DNA of 44,625 bases from Candidatus Buchananbacteria bacterium (GCA_030650095.1 JAUSEE010000002.1:70711-115335); one strand, 5' to 3'; numbered from the stretch's first letter, positions 25,700 through 34,970 are shown. Notes: generated by a model from the sequence alone, not told the origin. Made by a program: numbers and translations.

Positions 25700-27079
25700 A
25701 TGGTTACAAACAAGATATTACCCCAAAGGATGTTTCCCAAAAGGTATATCATTACCGCGGCCCAGGCTTATGGCGGCAGCGGCAAGGGTATGCCCAACGG
25801 TAATTTTTTAGCCGGTTTGGAGAAATATTGCGAATTTATGGGCGCTGAACTGGTGATTTTGCCGATGGCTGGCAGTTCTGTCAGGGAATTAGATCTTCAC
25901 TTTGATATTGCCCGTCGGCCAGAAGTTTGGCATGGCAGTAAAAGATTGAATCGGAAAATCGCTATCAGCGATATGATTGTTCCGCCTCAAAATGTCGATC
26001 CGTCTTCCGGACGCCTAAGATTCCCCCAGAGGGATAAAACTTTGATTTTGGCTCATCCCAAGCAAAGGCTTAAGGCTGTTCCCAACAGCAATTTCAAGAT
26101 TCCTAAATTCTTGGTTTCTACCGGCGCTTTGACGACGCCGAATTATAACGAGATGAACCATCGTGGCGATGCGGCCAAGCGCGATCATGTTTATGGCGCT
26201 TTAGTGGTGGAAATTGTAAGTGAAGATAGATATCATTTCCGTCATATCAGGGCTGCAGCGCAGGGTTCTTTTGTTGATTTGGGCCTTAAATTTGACGGTG
26301 CCAAAAAGCCGGTACCAGTGCAGATAGAAGCTCTAGTTTTGGGCGACATCCATGTCGGCGATACTGATCCGGTGGTGCGACTAGCTAATTACAGAATGAT
26401 TGAAGCTTATCATCCCAAGCGCTTGATTCTTCATGATCTTTTCAACGGCCATAGCGTTAATCACCATAATTTTGGCAAGATGATAACGCAAGTTCAGGAT
26501 ATCGAAGCCGGCCGAGCCAGCTTAGTTACGGAACTGCGCGAATGCTATAGCGAGCTTTGCGAATTCTCTCGGGTTATGGGCAGTCGCGGCGAAGTTATAG
26601 TCGTGGCTTGCAATCACCATCAATTCCTGAATCGCTATCTTGAAGAAATGCGCCTCAAGGATAATCCTCTTAATGCTAAAATAGCTTCCAGATTGATTGC
26701 GCCGATGGTTGACGGCCGTGATCCAGTGGCAGTAGGCCTCTCCATGATCGGTCGCATTCCCAGAAACGTCAGATTCTTGGATTATGATGATGATTACAAA
26801 GTTCGCGGTGTTCAATTGGGCAGCCATGGCGACAAAGGCATGTCCGGAAGCCGTGGCAGTATGCGCAGCCGTGAGTTTGCTCATGGTCGGAGCATAACCG
26901 GCCATAGCCACACGCCAGAAATACTGCGTAATACGGTAGTAGTCGGCACCAGCACATTTTTACATCTTCCTTATACCAAAGGTTCGGCTTCATCTTGGAT
27001 GAATTCCAACGCTTTGTTATATGAAAATGGCAGCGTTCAATTGATAAATATCATTGACGGCCAATGGACTTTTAGTTAA
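25700..27079 (+). CDS. Calcineurin-like metallophosphoesterase family protein, possibly related to phage T5 A1-type proteins
   Basis: Motifs LGDIHVGDTD, VACNHHQFLNRYLEE, GSHGDKGMSGSRGS, ITGHSHTPEI. ATG at 25700 is preceded by ggaggtg; the track start is an upstream GTG. Confidence 0.65.
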   Translation: MVTNKILPQRMFPKRYIITAAQAYGGSGKGMPNGNFLAGLEKYCEFMGAELVILPMAGSSVRELDLHFDIARRPEVWHGSKRLNRKIAISDMIVPPQNVDPSSGRLRFPQRDKTLILAHPKQRLKAVPNSNFKIPKFLVSTGALTTPNYNEMNHRGDAAKRDHVYGALVVEIVSEDRYHFRHIRAAAQGSFVDLGLKFDGAKKPVPVQIEALVLGDIHVGDTDPVVRLANYRMIEAYHPKRLILHDLFNGHSVNHHNFGKMITQVQDIEAGRASLVTELRECYSELCEFSRVMGSRGEVIVVACNHHQFLNRYLEEMRLKDNPLNAKIASRLIAPMVDGRDPVAVGLSMIGRIPRNVRFLDYDDDYKVRGVQLGSHGDKGMSGSRGSMRSREFAHGRSITGHSHTPEILRNTVVVGTSTFLHLPYTKGSASSWMNSNALLYENGSVQLINIIDGQWTFS

Positions 27080-27084
27080 ATCCA

Positions 27085-27111
27085 GGCGCTACAAAAGTAG
27101 CGTCTTTTTTT
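27085..27111 (+). terminator. Intrinsic terminator
   Basis: ggcgctac-aaaa-gtagcgtc followed by ttttttt. Confidence 0.85.
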
Positions 27112-27159
27112 ATTGCCTTATCTTATGTTATACTAAAATAGTAACAATCAAAATCAAAA

Positions 27160-28158
27160 ATGAAAAGAATAATCATCATTATTATAGCCATAATAGCAAT
27201 TGCTTCGGCTTATTTTGCCATCAGCATTTCTTTGCCGGCTAAGGGAGAAAAGGCGCCGGTTTATTTTAAAATAGAATCCGGTGAGACGCTTAGCATGGTG
27301 TCTCAAAATTTAGCTGATCAAGGCTTAATCAGGAGTCGTTTTATTTTTGAAATATATGCCAAATTGCGGGGCTGGCAAGGCAAATTAGTAGCCGGCGACC
27401 ATTTACTTAATAAGAACATGAACATCAGAGAGGTTTTAAGGAGTATTGTTAGTAGTAAAAATCTGGTTAATGAAAAAGTCATCACCATCATAGAAGGCTG
27501 GCGGACGTCTGAGATAGCCGATTATTTGGAAAAAAATAACGTAGTTTCCCAAGAAGATTTTTTAAATGAAATCGCCGTCGGAAATTGGCCAGAACAATAT
27601 GATTTTTTAAAGAATGTCCCGGCTAAGAATTTAGAAGGTTTTTTGTTTCCCGACACCTATAGGGTATTCATTGATGCCACGGCTCACGATATTGTTAAAA
27701 AAATGCTGGATAATTTCAACAGCAAATTAACAGCTAAAATGAGAAGCGATATCATCAGCCAAGGAAAAAATATATTTGAGGTGGTTATTTTAGCCTCAAT
27801 TATAGAAAGGGAAGTGCCAAAAGATGCCGATAAAAAATTAATTGCTGATATTTTTTTAAAAAGAATTGAAGCTGGCATTGCTTTGCAATCCGATGCCACA
27901 GTTAATTATGTAACCGGTAAAGGCAGAGCCCAGCCGAGTTATGACGATTTAAAAATAGATTCTCCTTACAATACTTATAAATACAGAGGTTTGCCGCCAG
28001 GACCGATTTCTAATCCGGGCATTAAAAGCCTTGAGGCGGTTATTTATCCAACCAAAAATCCTTACTATTATTTTTTAACCACTCTAGATGACGGCACGGT
28101 AATTTATAGCCAGACATATGAAGAGCACTTAATAAATAAAGCCAAATATTTAAACTAG
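27160..28158 (+). CDS. mltG: Endolytic murein transglycosylase MltG (YceG-like)
   Basis: VILASIIEREVPKDADKKLIADIFLKRIEAGIALQSDATVNYV...SPYNTYKYRGLPPGPISNPG. Confidence 0.93.
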   Translation: MKRIIIIIIAIIAIASAYFAISISLPAKGEKAPVYFKIESGETLSMVSQNLADQGLIRSRFIFEIYAKLRGWQGKLVAGDHLLNKNMNIREVLRSIVSSKNLVNEKVITIIEGWRTSEIADYLEKNNVVSQEDFLNEIAVGNWPEQYDFLKNVPAKNLEGFLFPDTYRVFIDATAHDIVKKMLDNFNSKLTAKMRSDIISQGKNIFEVVILASIIEREVPKDADKKLIADIFLKRIEAGIALQSDATVNYVTGKGRAQPSYDDLKIDSPYNTYKYRGLPPGPISNPGIKSLEAVIYPTKNPYYYFLTTLDDGTVIYSQTYEEHLINKAKYLN

Positions 28159-28163
28159 CCAAC

Positions 28164-28700
28164 ATGGATAATGGATATTATACTTCTGGCGAAAAAGAAT
28201 TTCTTCTTAAGATAGCCATAAAATCATTGGAAAAATTTCTGTTGTCCGGAGAAAAATTTGAACCGCAAACAATCAATAAAAAACTTTGGGAGAAAAGGGG
28301 CGTTTTTGTTACGCTTTATTTAGATCATAAGCTGCGCGGTTGCATGGGTACGGTTGAGCCGGTAGAATCACTGATTTTGTCGGTTAGAAATAATGCCCTT
28401 CTGGCGGCTTTGGATCCCAGATTTAAGCCTCTTAAAATGGATGAATTAAAATCAATTATAATAGAAATATCCATCTTATCAGAACCGCAAAAAACCGATT
28501 TAAATGGCATCAATTACGGTGATGGAGTTTTAATAAAAAGAGGCCAGAATTTTGCCACTTATCTGCCCAGTGTTTGGAAGCAGTTAAATGATAAAGATAA
28601 GTTTTTAGCCAGTTTATGCGAGAAAGCCGGTTTAGGCATCGATGCTTACCATGATCCGGAAACAGATTTTTTTGTTTACAGCGCCATATCTTTTAAATAA
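28164..28700 (+). CDS. AMMECR1 domain protein
   Basis: GVFVTLYLDHKLRGCMGTVEPVESL...ALDPRFKPLKMDELKSIIIEISILS... Confidence 0.92.
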   Translation: MDNGYYTSGEKEFLLKIAIKSLEKFLLSGEKFEPQTINKKLWEKRGVFVTLYLDHKLRGCMGTVEPVESLILSVRNNALLAALDPRFKPLKMDELKSIIIEISILSEPQKTDLNGINYGDGVLIKRGQNFATYLPSVWKQLNDKDKFLASLCEKAGLGIDAYHDPETDFFVYSAISFK

Positions 28701-28708
28701 AATCGCAC

Positions 28709-28737
28709 TTGACAAAAATTGTTATTTATGATAAATT
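28709..28737 (+). promoter_or_regulatory. Sigma70-like promoter of the DHH gene
   Basis: TTGACA (28709-28714), 17 bp, TAAATT (28732-28737). Confidence 0.6.
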
Positions 28738-28817
28738 AAGCTGTTTAGTACTTTTAATTTAGAAAATTATTATTTCTTCTGAAAACAGGCACAATATGAG
28801 CCAAGAAAGGATAGAAT

Positions 28818-29864
28818 ATGAACGGTGAGGATGTTTTTAAGAAAAGAATAGCGATGATTAATGAAATAGTTGAAGGTAATAAAAATGGCCGCATCAATAT
28901 TTTAATCGCCCAAGTTGATCCCGATGCCATTGGCGCCGCCATTGGCTTATCTTATATTACCAGGTCTATGGGCAGTAAGGTGGCAATTTGGTATTGCGGT
29001 AGCATTGGCCATCCTCAAAATCGCAGCATTGTTAATCGTTATGATTTAGTGCGCGTGATGAAGCCCATAGCTGATTACGCGCCGGAAGAGGGAGATATGT
29101 TTGCTTTAGTTGATTCTTCCACTATTGATGACAGCCGTTTGGGGGAACTTAAAGGCAAAATATCTCCGGTGATTGTTATTGATCACCATCGTAGCAGCAC
29201 GGCCGAATCAATTGGCAAGATGATTTGGGTGGAAGATATGGGTTCCACTTGCACCATGGTCATAGAATTGATCAATGCCATGGAGTTGGAGATACCGGAC
29301 AATCTCGAATATATCCCGATGCTTCTGGCGATGGGTATTTATACCGATACCAAATCTCTCATCAATATAAGTGATCGCGATCTGGCCGCTTATAACTCCA
29401 TCAGCCGTCAAGTGCCGCCGCAGGAATTCGGCGATTTGGTGAGTTATCCGCTTCCGGAAACTTTCTTCCATAATCTCCAATCATCTTTGGCCAATATCGT
29501 CATCCACGGCTCACGGCTGGTAACCAATATCGGCATGCTGACTACCAGGCAGGCTGATGATTTATCCACTATTGCCGACATGCTTATTCGTTGGGATGGG
29601 ATCAGTTTGGTGGTGGTTTGGGGTGTGATTGGAAACAAAATCAGGTTTAGCGCCAGAAATGATGATATCAGCACGCCGCTTGATGATCTGCTTAAAGAAT
29701 GCTTTGGTGACAGATCAGGCGCCAAACTTACGCCTGACGGGCAAGGCGAAGGCGGGGGATTGATAGATTTGAATCTTGGATTTTTACAGGGTGATGATGT
29801 CAAAGAAGAAATTATCGCCATAATCAAGAAACGCATGGAAACATTAATTTTCGGCTCAAAGTAA
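28818..29864 (+). CDS. DHH family phosphoesterase (NrnA/RecJ-like)
   Basis: VDPDAIGAAIGL, LVDSSTIDDSRLG, VIVIDHHRS (DHH), C-terminal GEGGG segment. Confidence 0.85.
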   Translation: MNGEDVFKKRIAMINEIVEGNKNGRINILIAQVDPDAIGAAIGLSYITRSMGSKVAIWYCGSIGHPQNRSIVNRYDLVRVMKPIADYAPEEGDMFALVDSSTIDDSRLGELKGKISPVIVIDHHRSSTAESIGKMIWVEDMGSTCTMVIELINAMELEIPDNLEYIPMLLAMGIYTDTKSLINISDRDLAAYNSISRQVPPQEFGDLVSYPLPETFFHNLQSSLANIVIHGSRLVTNIGMLTTRQADDLSTIADMLIRWDGISLVVVWGVIGNKIRFSARNDDISTPLDDLLKECFGDRSGAKLTPDGQGEGGGLIDLNLGFLQGDDVKEEIIAIIKKRMETLIFGSK

Positions 29865-29885
29865 TTAAGAAACAATCAATTTTAA

Positions 29886-29905
29886 GGCAGAACCCCTGCC
29901 TTTTT
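29886..29905 (+). terminator. Intrinsic terminator
   Basis: ggcag-aaccc-ctgcc ttttt. Confidence 0.75.
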
Positions 29906-30012
29906 ATTTTTTATTGACCACGGTTAAATATTTTTTGGCAGAGTAATAATAAGCCCACATTTTTAGCATATAGTTTATATTCACTTTAGAAATTGTAATT
30001 TATTTAACACGG

Positions 30013-30040
30013 TTGACAAAAAATATAAATTTGCTATAAT
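30013..30040 (+). promoter_or_regulatory. Promoter of the rplJL operon
   Basis: TTGACA (30013-30018), 16 bp, TATAAT (30035-30040). Confidence 0.8.
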
Positions 30041-30045
30041 AGTGT

Positions 30046-30152
30046 CATAAGTAAAACTTATCCGCAGACAGTGGGCATAAAAATAAGACCTGCCGAGGAA
30101 ATAAAGCTAATTTTAGCTAATTCTATGCGTCTGCTGGTAAAGCAGATTTTTT
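30046..30152 (+). promoter_or_regulatory. Ribosomal protein L10 leader RNA with terminator-like hairpin
   Basis: Structured leader upstream of rplJ. GCAGAC (30064-30069) can pair with GTCTGC (30129-30134); the alternative hairpin TCTGCT-GGTAA-AGCAGA is followed by TTTTTT. Confidence 0.75.
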
Positions 30153-30177
30153 ATTATTAATAAGTGTATATAAAAAT

Positions 30178-30702
30178 ATGGCTAAAACCAAAGCCCAGAA
30201 AAAAGAAATATTAAGCGGTTTAAGCAAAAAACTAGATGAGATGAAATCAGCCGTTTTTGTTAATTTTTCCGGCATTCCGGTTAAGGAAATCAATAATTTG
30301 AGAAATACTTGCAAGGATGAAAATGTCGGCTATGTGGTGGCTAAGAAAACACTCTTGAAAAAAGTGTTGTCAGAACGAGGCCTAATAAATTTAAAAGACG
30401 ATGATTTTAATGGCGAAGTAGCTACAGTTATCGGTTTTACAGATGAAATAACGCCAGCCAAATTAGTCAGCGCTTTCTTGAAAGAACATGACAAGATGAA
30501 AATTTTAGGCGGTGTGCTTGAGGGATTACTGATTGATGAAAATAAAGTTAAGGCTTTAGCTAAGCTTCCTTCCAGGCCAGAGCTGTTAGCTAAAGCAGTC
30601 GGTTCTATTGCCGCTCCTCTTTCCGGCTTTATTAATGTGCTTTCCGGCAACTTGAGGAATTTGGTTTATGTGCTGGGTGCTATTGGTGAAAAAAAATCAT
30701 AA
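30178..30702 (+). CDS. rplJ: Large ribosomal subunit protein uL10
   Basis: MAKTKAQKKEILSGLSKKLDEMKSAVFVNFSGIPVKEINNLRNTCKDENVGYVVAKKTLLKKVL. Confidence 0.95.
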   Translation: MAKTKAQKKEILSGLSKKLDEMKSAVFVNFSGIPVKEINNLRNTCKDENVGYVVAKKTLLKKVLSERGLINLKDDDFNGEVATVIGFTDEITPAKLVSAFLKEHDKMKILGGVLEGLLIDENKVKALAKLPSRPELLAKAVGSIAAPLSGFINVLSGNLRNLVYVLGAIGEKKS

Positions 30703-30744
30703 AATAATTAAAAAATAAATAATATAAATAATAAATTTAAAATT

Positions 30745-31146
30745 ATGTCAGAAGAAAAAAAAGAAGTTATGGTTCCGGAAAAGTTCAAATCACTAGTTGA
30801 GCAAATTGAAAAGCTTAGCGTTATTGATTTGTCAGAGCTAGTCAAAGTTTTAGAAGAGAAATTCGGCGTTTCGGCCTCTGCCCCTGTAGCCGCTGTATCA
30901 GCCGCTCCGGCAGCCCAAGAAGCTCAAGAAGAAAAAGACAGTTTTGATATCGAACTTACTGCCACTGGCGCCAACAAAATCGGCGTTATCAAGGCGGTTA
31001 GAACAGTAACAGAATTAGGACTTAAGGAAGCCAAGGATTTGGTTGATGGAGCTCCTAAGATTGTCAGAGAAAGCGTTAAGAAAGAAGAAGCTGAAAATAT
31101 CAAGAAAACTCTGGAAGAAGCTGGCGCTACCGTTACCTTAAAATAA
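30745..31146 (+). CDS. rplL: Large ribosomal subunit protein bL12
   Basis: [24 protein letters not shown]...[56 protein letters not shown]. Confidence 0.97.
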   Translation: MSEEKKEVMVPEKFKSLVEQIEKLSVIDLSELVKVLEEKFGVSASAPVAAVSAAPAAQEAQEEKDSFDIELTATGANKIGVIKAVRTVTELGLKEAKDLVDGAPKIVRESVKKEEAENIKKTLEEAGATVTLK

Positions 31147-31163
31147 AAATTATATTTTAACTA

Positions 31164-31194
31164 AAAACCCCTAGGTTCGCCTGGGGGTTTTTGG
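31164..31194 (+). terminator. Intrinsic terminator of rplJL
   Basis: aaaacccctagg-ttcg-cctgggggttttt. Confidence 0.85.
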
Positions 31195-31198
31195 TTGG

Positions 31199-31444
31199 CT
31201 ATTTATTTCGGCTGATTTTTTTCTTGTCTTCAATTATTCTTTTAAAATGTTCGTCGGGCAGATTGGTAATTTTAAAAGTTTCATCACCCCGGCCGTTTTT
31301 CAAAGCTTCGGCTATTAAAAAATCCCTTTCCTCCTGGATTCTTAGCCTTAGATCCATGTCCTGAGGCCTTTTGGTTTCGTAAACTTTTTCACCATCTTTA
31401 CTGGTAAACACTAGTCTTTCTCCCTCTTGGTTTTTTAATGCCAT
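31199..31444 (-). CDS. Hypothetical protein
   Basis: MALKNQEGERLVFTSKDGEKVYETKRPQDMDL...; start at an internal ATG (31444). Confidence 0.55.
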   Translation of the reverse strand: MALKNQEGERLVFTSKDGEKVYETKRPQDMDLRLRIQEERDFLIAEALKNGRGDETFKITNLPDEHFKRIIEDKKKISRNK

Positions 31445-31448
31445 ATAT

Positions 31449-33764
31449 CTAATTGTTATTTTCAATTAAGTATATTTTTTTGTCAGAGAGCAGATATATC
31501 TTTTTTTCCTTATTGTCAATAATCATTGATTTCATATCGGTGAACTCCTTGGAAGAGTATTGTGTTTTAATATTGCCGCTATTTTTATCAAAAACAATCA
31601 AACGCTGATTATTTTGATCAAGCGCGTATAGATAGCTGGAATCACCGTCGCTGAATATTTGCTTGGGGGCAGAAACGGGCGGGACAAGAGCTGAAAAATT
31701 AGTAACGGTTATTTTGCCGTTAAGCAGATATTTAATGTCGCCGTTTTCATAAATAACGTAGACGCCCCCATCAATCGTGAAAGCGGTTGACTTACTTAAA
31801 TCGGTGTCGTCTTTAACCCAGCTGCTGCCGGAGTTATAGCCGGTTCCAACCGGCAAATGCTTGAGTATTTGTCCTTTTTCTGATTTTAAAGAGTAAAGCT
31901 TGCCGCCGTAAAGAGCCAAATCGGTTATTTTATCATTGCCGGTTAAGATGTTTTCGGCCGCATTGGCTTCAAAATCATATTTGTACACATCGCTGTCGCC
32001 GTTTAGCGCAATTATATTATTTTCATCCACGGCTGTTATTTTTCTGACATTGTTAAAATTGCCAGTCAATTGCCTGGATATGGTTTGTTTCTTTGCCAGA
32101 TCGATTTTGTAAATATTCTGGTTCTGGTTGTCAAAGGCAAAAATGTAATTGCCTGATTTGGAGATGGAGGATATATTAGCCGATTGATTTTGATTGGACA
32201 AATCGGATACGACAGCCGGATTATCAAGGTATGATATTTTTTGCAGTGATTTATTAAGCTCATCTATCCTTTGCTGCAATTTTTCCTTGTCACTCTGGTA
32301 TTTTTTGCTGTTGGGTATTTGACTCATTAGATCAATGGCTGTTTGCAGAGATTCTTTGGCGCCAGCTTCATCATTAAAAATATTTTTAGCTTCGCCGGCA
32401 TTAAGAGCATCTTCTATCTGCTTGATCAAATCAGCAGCGCTTGTTTTTTCGGATGCATTTCTTACTTGTCCTTGCCAAACCATGCTTTGTGAGAAAAAGA
32501 ACAATAAAATAAGTACAGCCACAAGCAGAACCTGTGGCAGTCTTTTTAAACTGACAAATTTAGCTATTTGATTGTTAAGCCAATAGCTGATGGAGCCGGC
32601 TAATCCGCCTGTCATTTTGGGGCGGCTATAATCTCTTTCTTTTATGTCATCATTTCTTATTTCCAGGACATCATTTTTATTTAATAACCCATCACCAAGG
32701 TCTTCCTCTGGGACGATATTATTGTTTTGGCGGTTCTTTTTTGTTAGCTTGTTAATTAGGAGGGGGATATTTTTCTTAAGATAAATGAATAAATCATTTA
32801 AGAGCTCAAACAGCTCAATCAGCCCGATTTTAAGATATTTATAAAGGAATTTAGCTGTCACTTTAAAAATCAAAACCACCAGGATCAGGGCTTTTTTCCA
32901 ATTGGGAGCCACTCCCGGCGCTAGATATTTTTCGGTGTTCTCTTGAGTGGAAATCAGTTTATTGATCGAGTTTTGGGAAGGCACTCTGGGTTGTTCCCTG
33001 GTATTATCACTAGGCTGATAGGCCGGCATAAGAACTGCTGATTCTTCACCGGTTTCACTTTCCTTAACGACCGGTTCTACGGCTATGGCATAAAAATTAT
33101 TGTTTTGGCTTTCTTTTTTGAGTATAGCTTCGATTTCTTTTAAGGCTGATGCTGGAGATTCACCGGTGATTATTTCCATTAACTCATTTTGGGATATGTA
33201 CTCCAAAACGCTGTCGTTGCAGAAAAGCAGATTGTCCTTTTCGGTTATAACGCCATTGATAATATTGGAAAACATCTTTTCCTTGTTTATCTTGGCGGTT
33301 TTATCTCCGGCTTGTGAGAATATATCAATGATAATATAATCGTATTTCTTTTTTCGATGAAAAAGGAGGGCATTATTTTGGCCGATTTGGCTTAGGTATA
33401 TCCTACCGCGGCTGATTAAGCCCACTAGGGCATTTATATTTTTGAGTTCTATTTCAATAATAGAATCATTTATGGCTTTATTGATTCGGCGATTGGCCCT
33501 TTGCAGACACTCCTCGAATCTTTTTTCTATTCCGCCCTCGGTTTCCAGCGGCGGCAGATAATATTCGGTTTCCAAATCATTTATTATTTCAAAAAATTTA
33601 TCAACAAATTCATCCGGCTGGCCGAATAATTCCACAATTCCCACTATAGTTCCCAGACGGCTTTTTAATTCCGGCTTCGGTTTGGCCACAAAACAGTCGC
33701 AGACAGCAGAATCTTTGCCGCTGTCCATGGACAATTTGCTGATTGAAGTTAGGAGTTGACTCAT
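31449..33764 (-). CDS. Large membrane protein: N-terminal PP2C-like domain, TM helix, coiled coil and C-terminal beta-propeller-like repeats
   Basis: 771 aa. N-terminal ...GRIYLSQIGQNNALLFHRKK...NLLFCNDSVLEYISQNELMEIITGESPASALKEIEAIL; TM VLLVAVLILLFFFSQSMVW; C-terminal repeated ...IFAFDNQNQNIYKIDLAKK..., ...IIALNGDSDVYKYDFEAN... blades. Confidence 0.65.
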   Translation of the reverse strand: MSQLLTSISKLSMDSGKDSAVCDCFVAKPKPELKSRLGTIVGIVELFGQPDEFVDKFFEIINDLETEYYLPPLETEGGIEKRFEECLQRANRRINKAINDSIIEIELKNINALVGLISRGRIYLSQIGQNNALLFHRKKKYDYIIIDIFSQAGDKTAKINKEKMFSNIINGVITEKDNLLFCNDSVLEYISQNELMEIITGESPASALKEIEAILKKESQNNNFYAIAVEPVVKESETGEESAVLMPAYQPSDNTREQPRVPSQNSINKLISTQENTEKYLAPGVAPNWKKALILVVLIFKVTAKFLYKYLKIGLIELFELLNDLFIYLKKNIPLLINKLTKKNRQNNNIVPEEDLGDGLLNKNDVLEIRNDDIKERDYSRPKMTGGLAGSISYWLNNQIAKFVSLKRLPQVLLVAVLILLFFFSQSMVWQGQVRNASEKTSAADLIKQIEDALNAGEAKNIFNDEAGAKESLQTAIDLMSQIPNSKKYQSDKEKLQQRIDELNKSLQKISYLDNPAVVSDLSNQNQSANISSISKSGNYIFAFDNQNQNIYKIDLAKKQTISRQLTGNFNNVRKITAVDENNIIALNGDSDVYKYDFEANAAENILTGNDKITDLALYGGKLYSLKSEKGQILKHLPVGTGYNSGSSWVKDDTDLSKSTAFTIDGGVYVIYENGDIKYLLNGKITVTNFSALVPPVSAPKQIFSDGDSSYLYALDQNNQRLIVFDKNSGNIKTQYSSKEFTDMKSMIIDNKEKKIYLLSDKKIYLIENNN

Positions 33765-33938
33765 TTGGTATAATTTAGTTGAAATATTTTAGCCCTTGAT
33801 ACTTAAGCATTAAATATTATACAATATTTACTAGTGACAAGTCCAATAATTATTAAAGATGGGGGAATCGGCAAAAGCTGCCAATTTTCAGTTTTTTAGT
33901 TATTTTTGCTTTACCAGCCTAATTAATCATTAAAGCCA

Positions 33939-34547
33939 ATGATTGAACAACTCTTTGGTTCAAAGACTCGGGTAATGCTTCTGAGGTTGTTTTTAAACAA
34001 TCCGGAGAAGTTTTATTATGTTCGGGAATTAACCAGAAACTTAGACACCCACATCAATTCGGTCCGTCGCGAACTGGATAACCTCCAAAAAATGGGGATT
34101 ATCAGCTTTTATACTAAAGAAGACTTAGAGCGGGAAATAGAAAAGGAAATCAAGGATAATAAGAAGTATTATAAGTTGAATAACGACTTTATGTTTATTT
34201 CCGAATTAACCTCCCTTCTAAACAAAGCTCACGTTATTTTGGACAAAACTTTGGCTAAAAGAGTGGAAAATTTAGGCGATGTAAAGTTTTTCTTGCTTTC
34301 GGGCATTTTTGTCGGCCGGGAAGACGTTCCCATTGATATGCTGGCCGTGGGCACAATCAATCGCAATAAATTAAGGAATTTAGCCAGAACTTTCGAAAAA
34401 GAGCTAGGCAAGCCGATAAACTATACTATTATGACCAGATCAGAATTTCAGTACCGCTACAATATAACCGACCGGTTTTTATATGATTTATTAGGCGGCA
34501 AGAACATGGTGATTATTGATTCTTTGTTGGTTAAAATTAAAAAATAA
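33939..34547 (+). CDS. Winged-helix transcriptional regulator fused to a degenerate nucleotidyltransferase-like domain
   Basis: MIEQLFGSKTRVMLLRLFLNNPEKFYYVRELTRNLDTHINSVRRELDNLQKMGII (wHTH) followed by FFLLSGIFVGREDVPIDMLAVGTINRNKLRNLARTFEKELGKPINYTIMTRSEFQYR (MNT-like layout). Confidence 0.75.
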   Translation: MIEQLFGSKTRVMLLRLFLNNPEKFYYVRELTRNLDTHINSVRRELDNLQKMGIISFYTKEDLEREIEKEIKDNKKYYKLNNDFMFISELTSLLNKAHVILDKTLAKRVENLGDVKFFLLSGIFVGREDVPIDMLAVGTINRNKLRNLARTFEKELGKPINYTIMTRSEFQYRYNITDRFLYDLLGGKNMVIIDSLLVKIKK

Positions 34548-34571
34548 TAACCAGAATTAAATATCTAAAAT

Positions 34572-34970
34572 ATGTTTTTAATAATAAATACAGCCATTGA
34601 TAAATCTTTAGAGGTGATTTTAGCTAAGTCTAAAAATGATTTTAAGGTTAAGGAAGTTGAAGGCGAGAGAAGGCAAGCGGAAAATTTATTGCCGCTGATC
34701 AAGGAAAACCTGAAGAATTGGCACAAAGAAATTTCTGATATAAAAGGCATTGCCGCCGTTACCGGCCCGGGCGGTTTTACCGCTTTAAGAATAGGCATTG
34801 TGACGGCTAATGTCTTGGCTTACGCTCTTAATGTGCCGGTAGTCGGTTTGGCTTTGGATGAATTTAAGAGTCAAGAGGAGCTAGTGGAGAAAGCCCTTGA
34901 TAAATTAAGCCAGGCTAAGCCAGGCGATATAATTATGCCAGCCTACGGCCGGGAACCGAATATCTCGTAA
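34572..34970 (+). CDS. tsaB: tRNA threonylcarbamoyladenosine biosynthesis protein TsaB, short form
   Basis: MFLIINTAIDKSLEVILAKS...GIAAVTGPGGFTALRIGIVTANVLAYALNVPVVGL. Confidence 0.85.
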   Translation: MFLIINTAIDKSLEVILAKSKNDFKVKEVEGERRQAENLLPLIKENLKNWHKEISDIKGIAAVTGPGGFTALRIGIVTANVLAYALNVPVVGLALDEFKSQEELVEKALDKLSQAKPGDIIMPAYGREPNIS

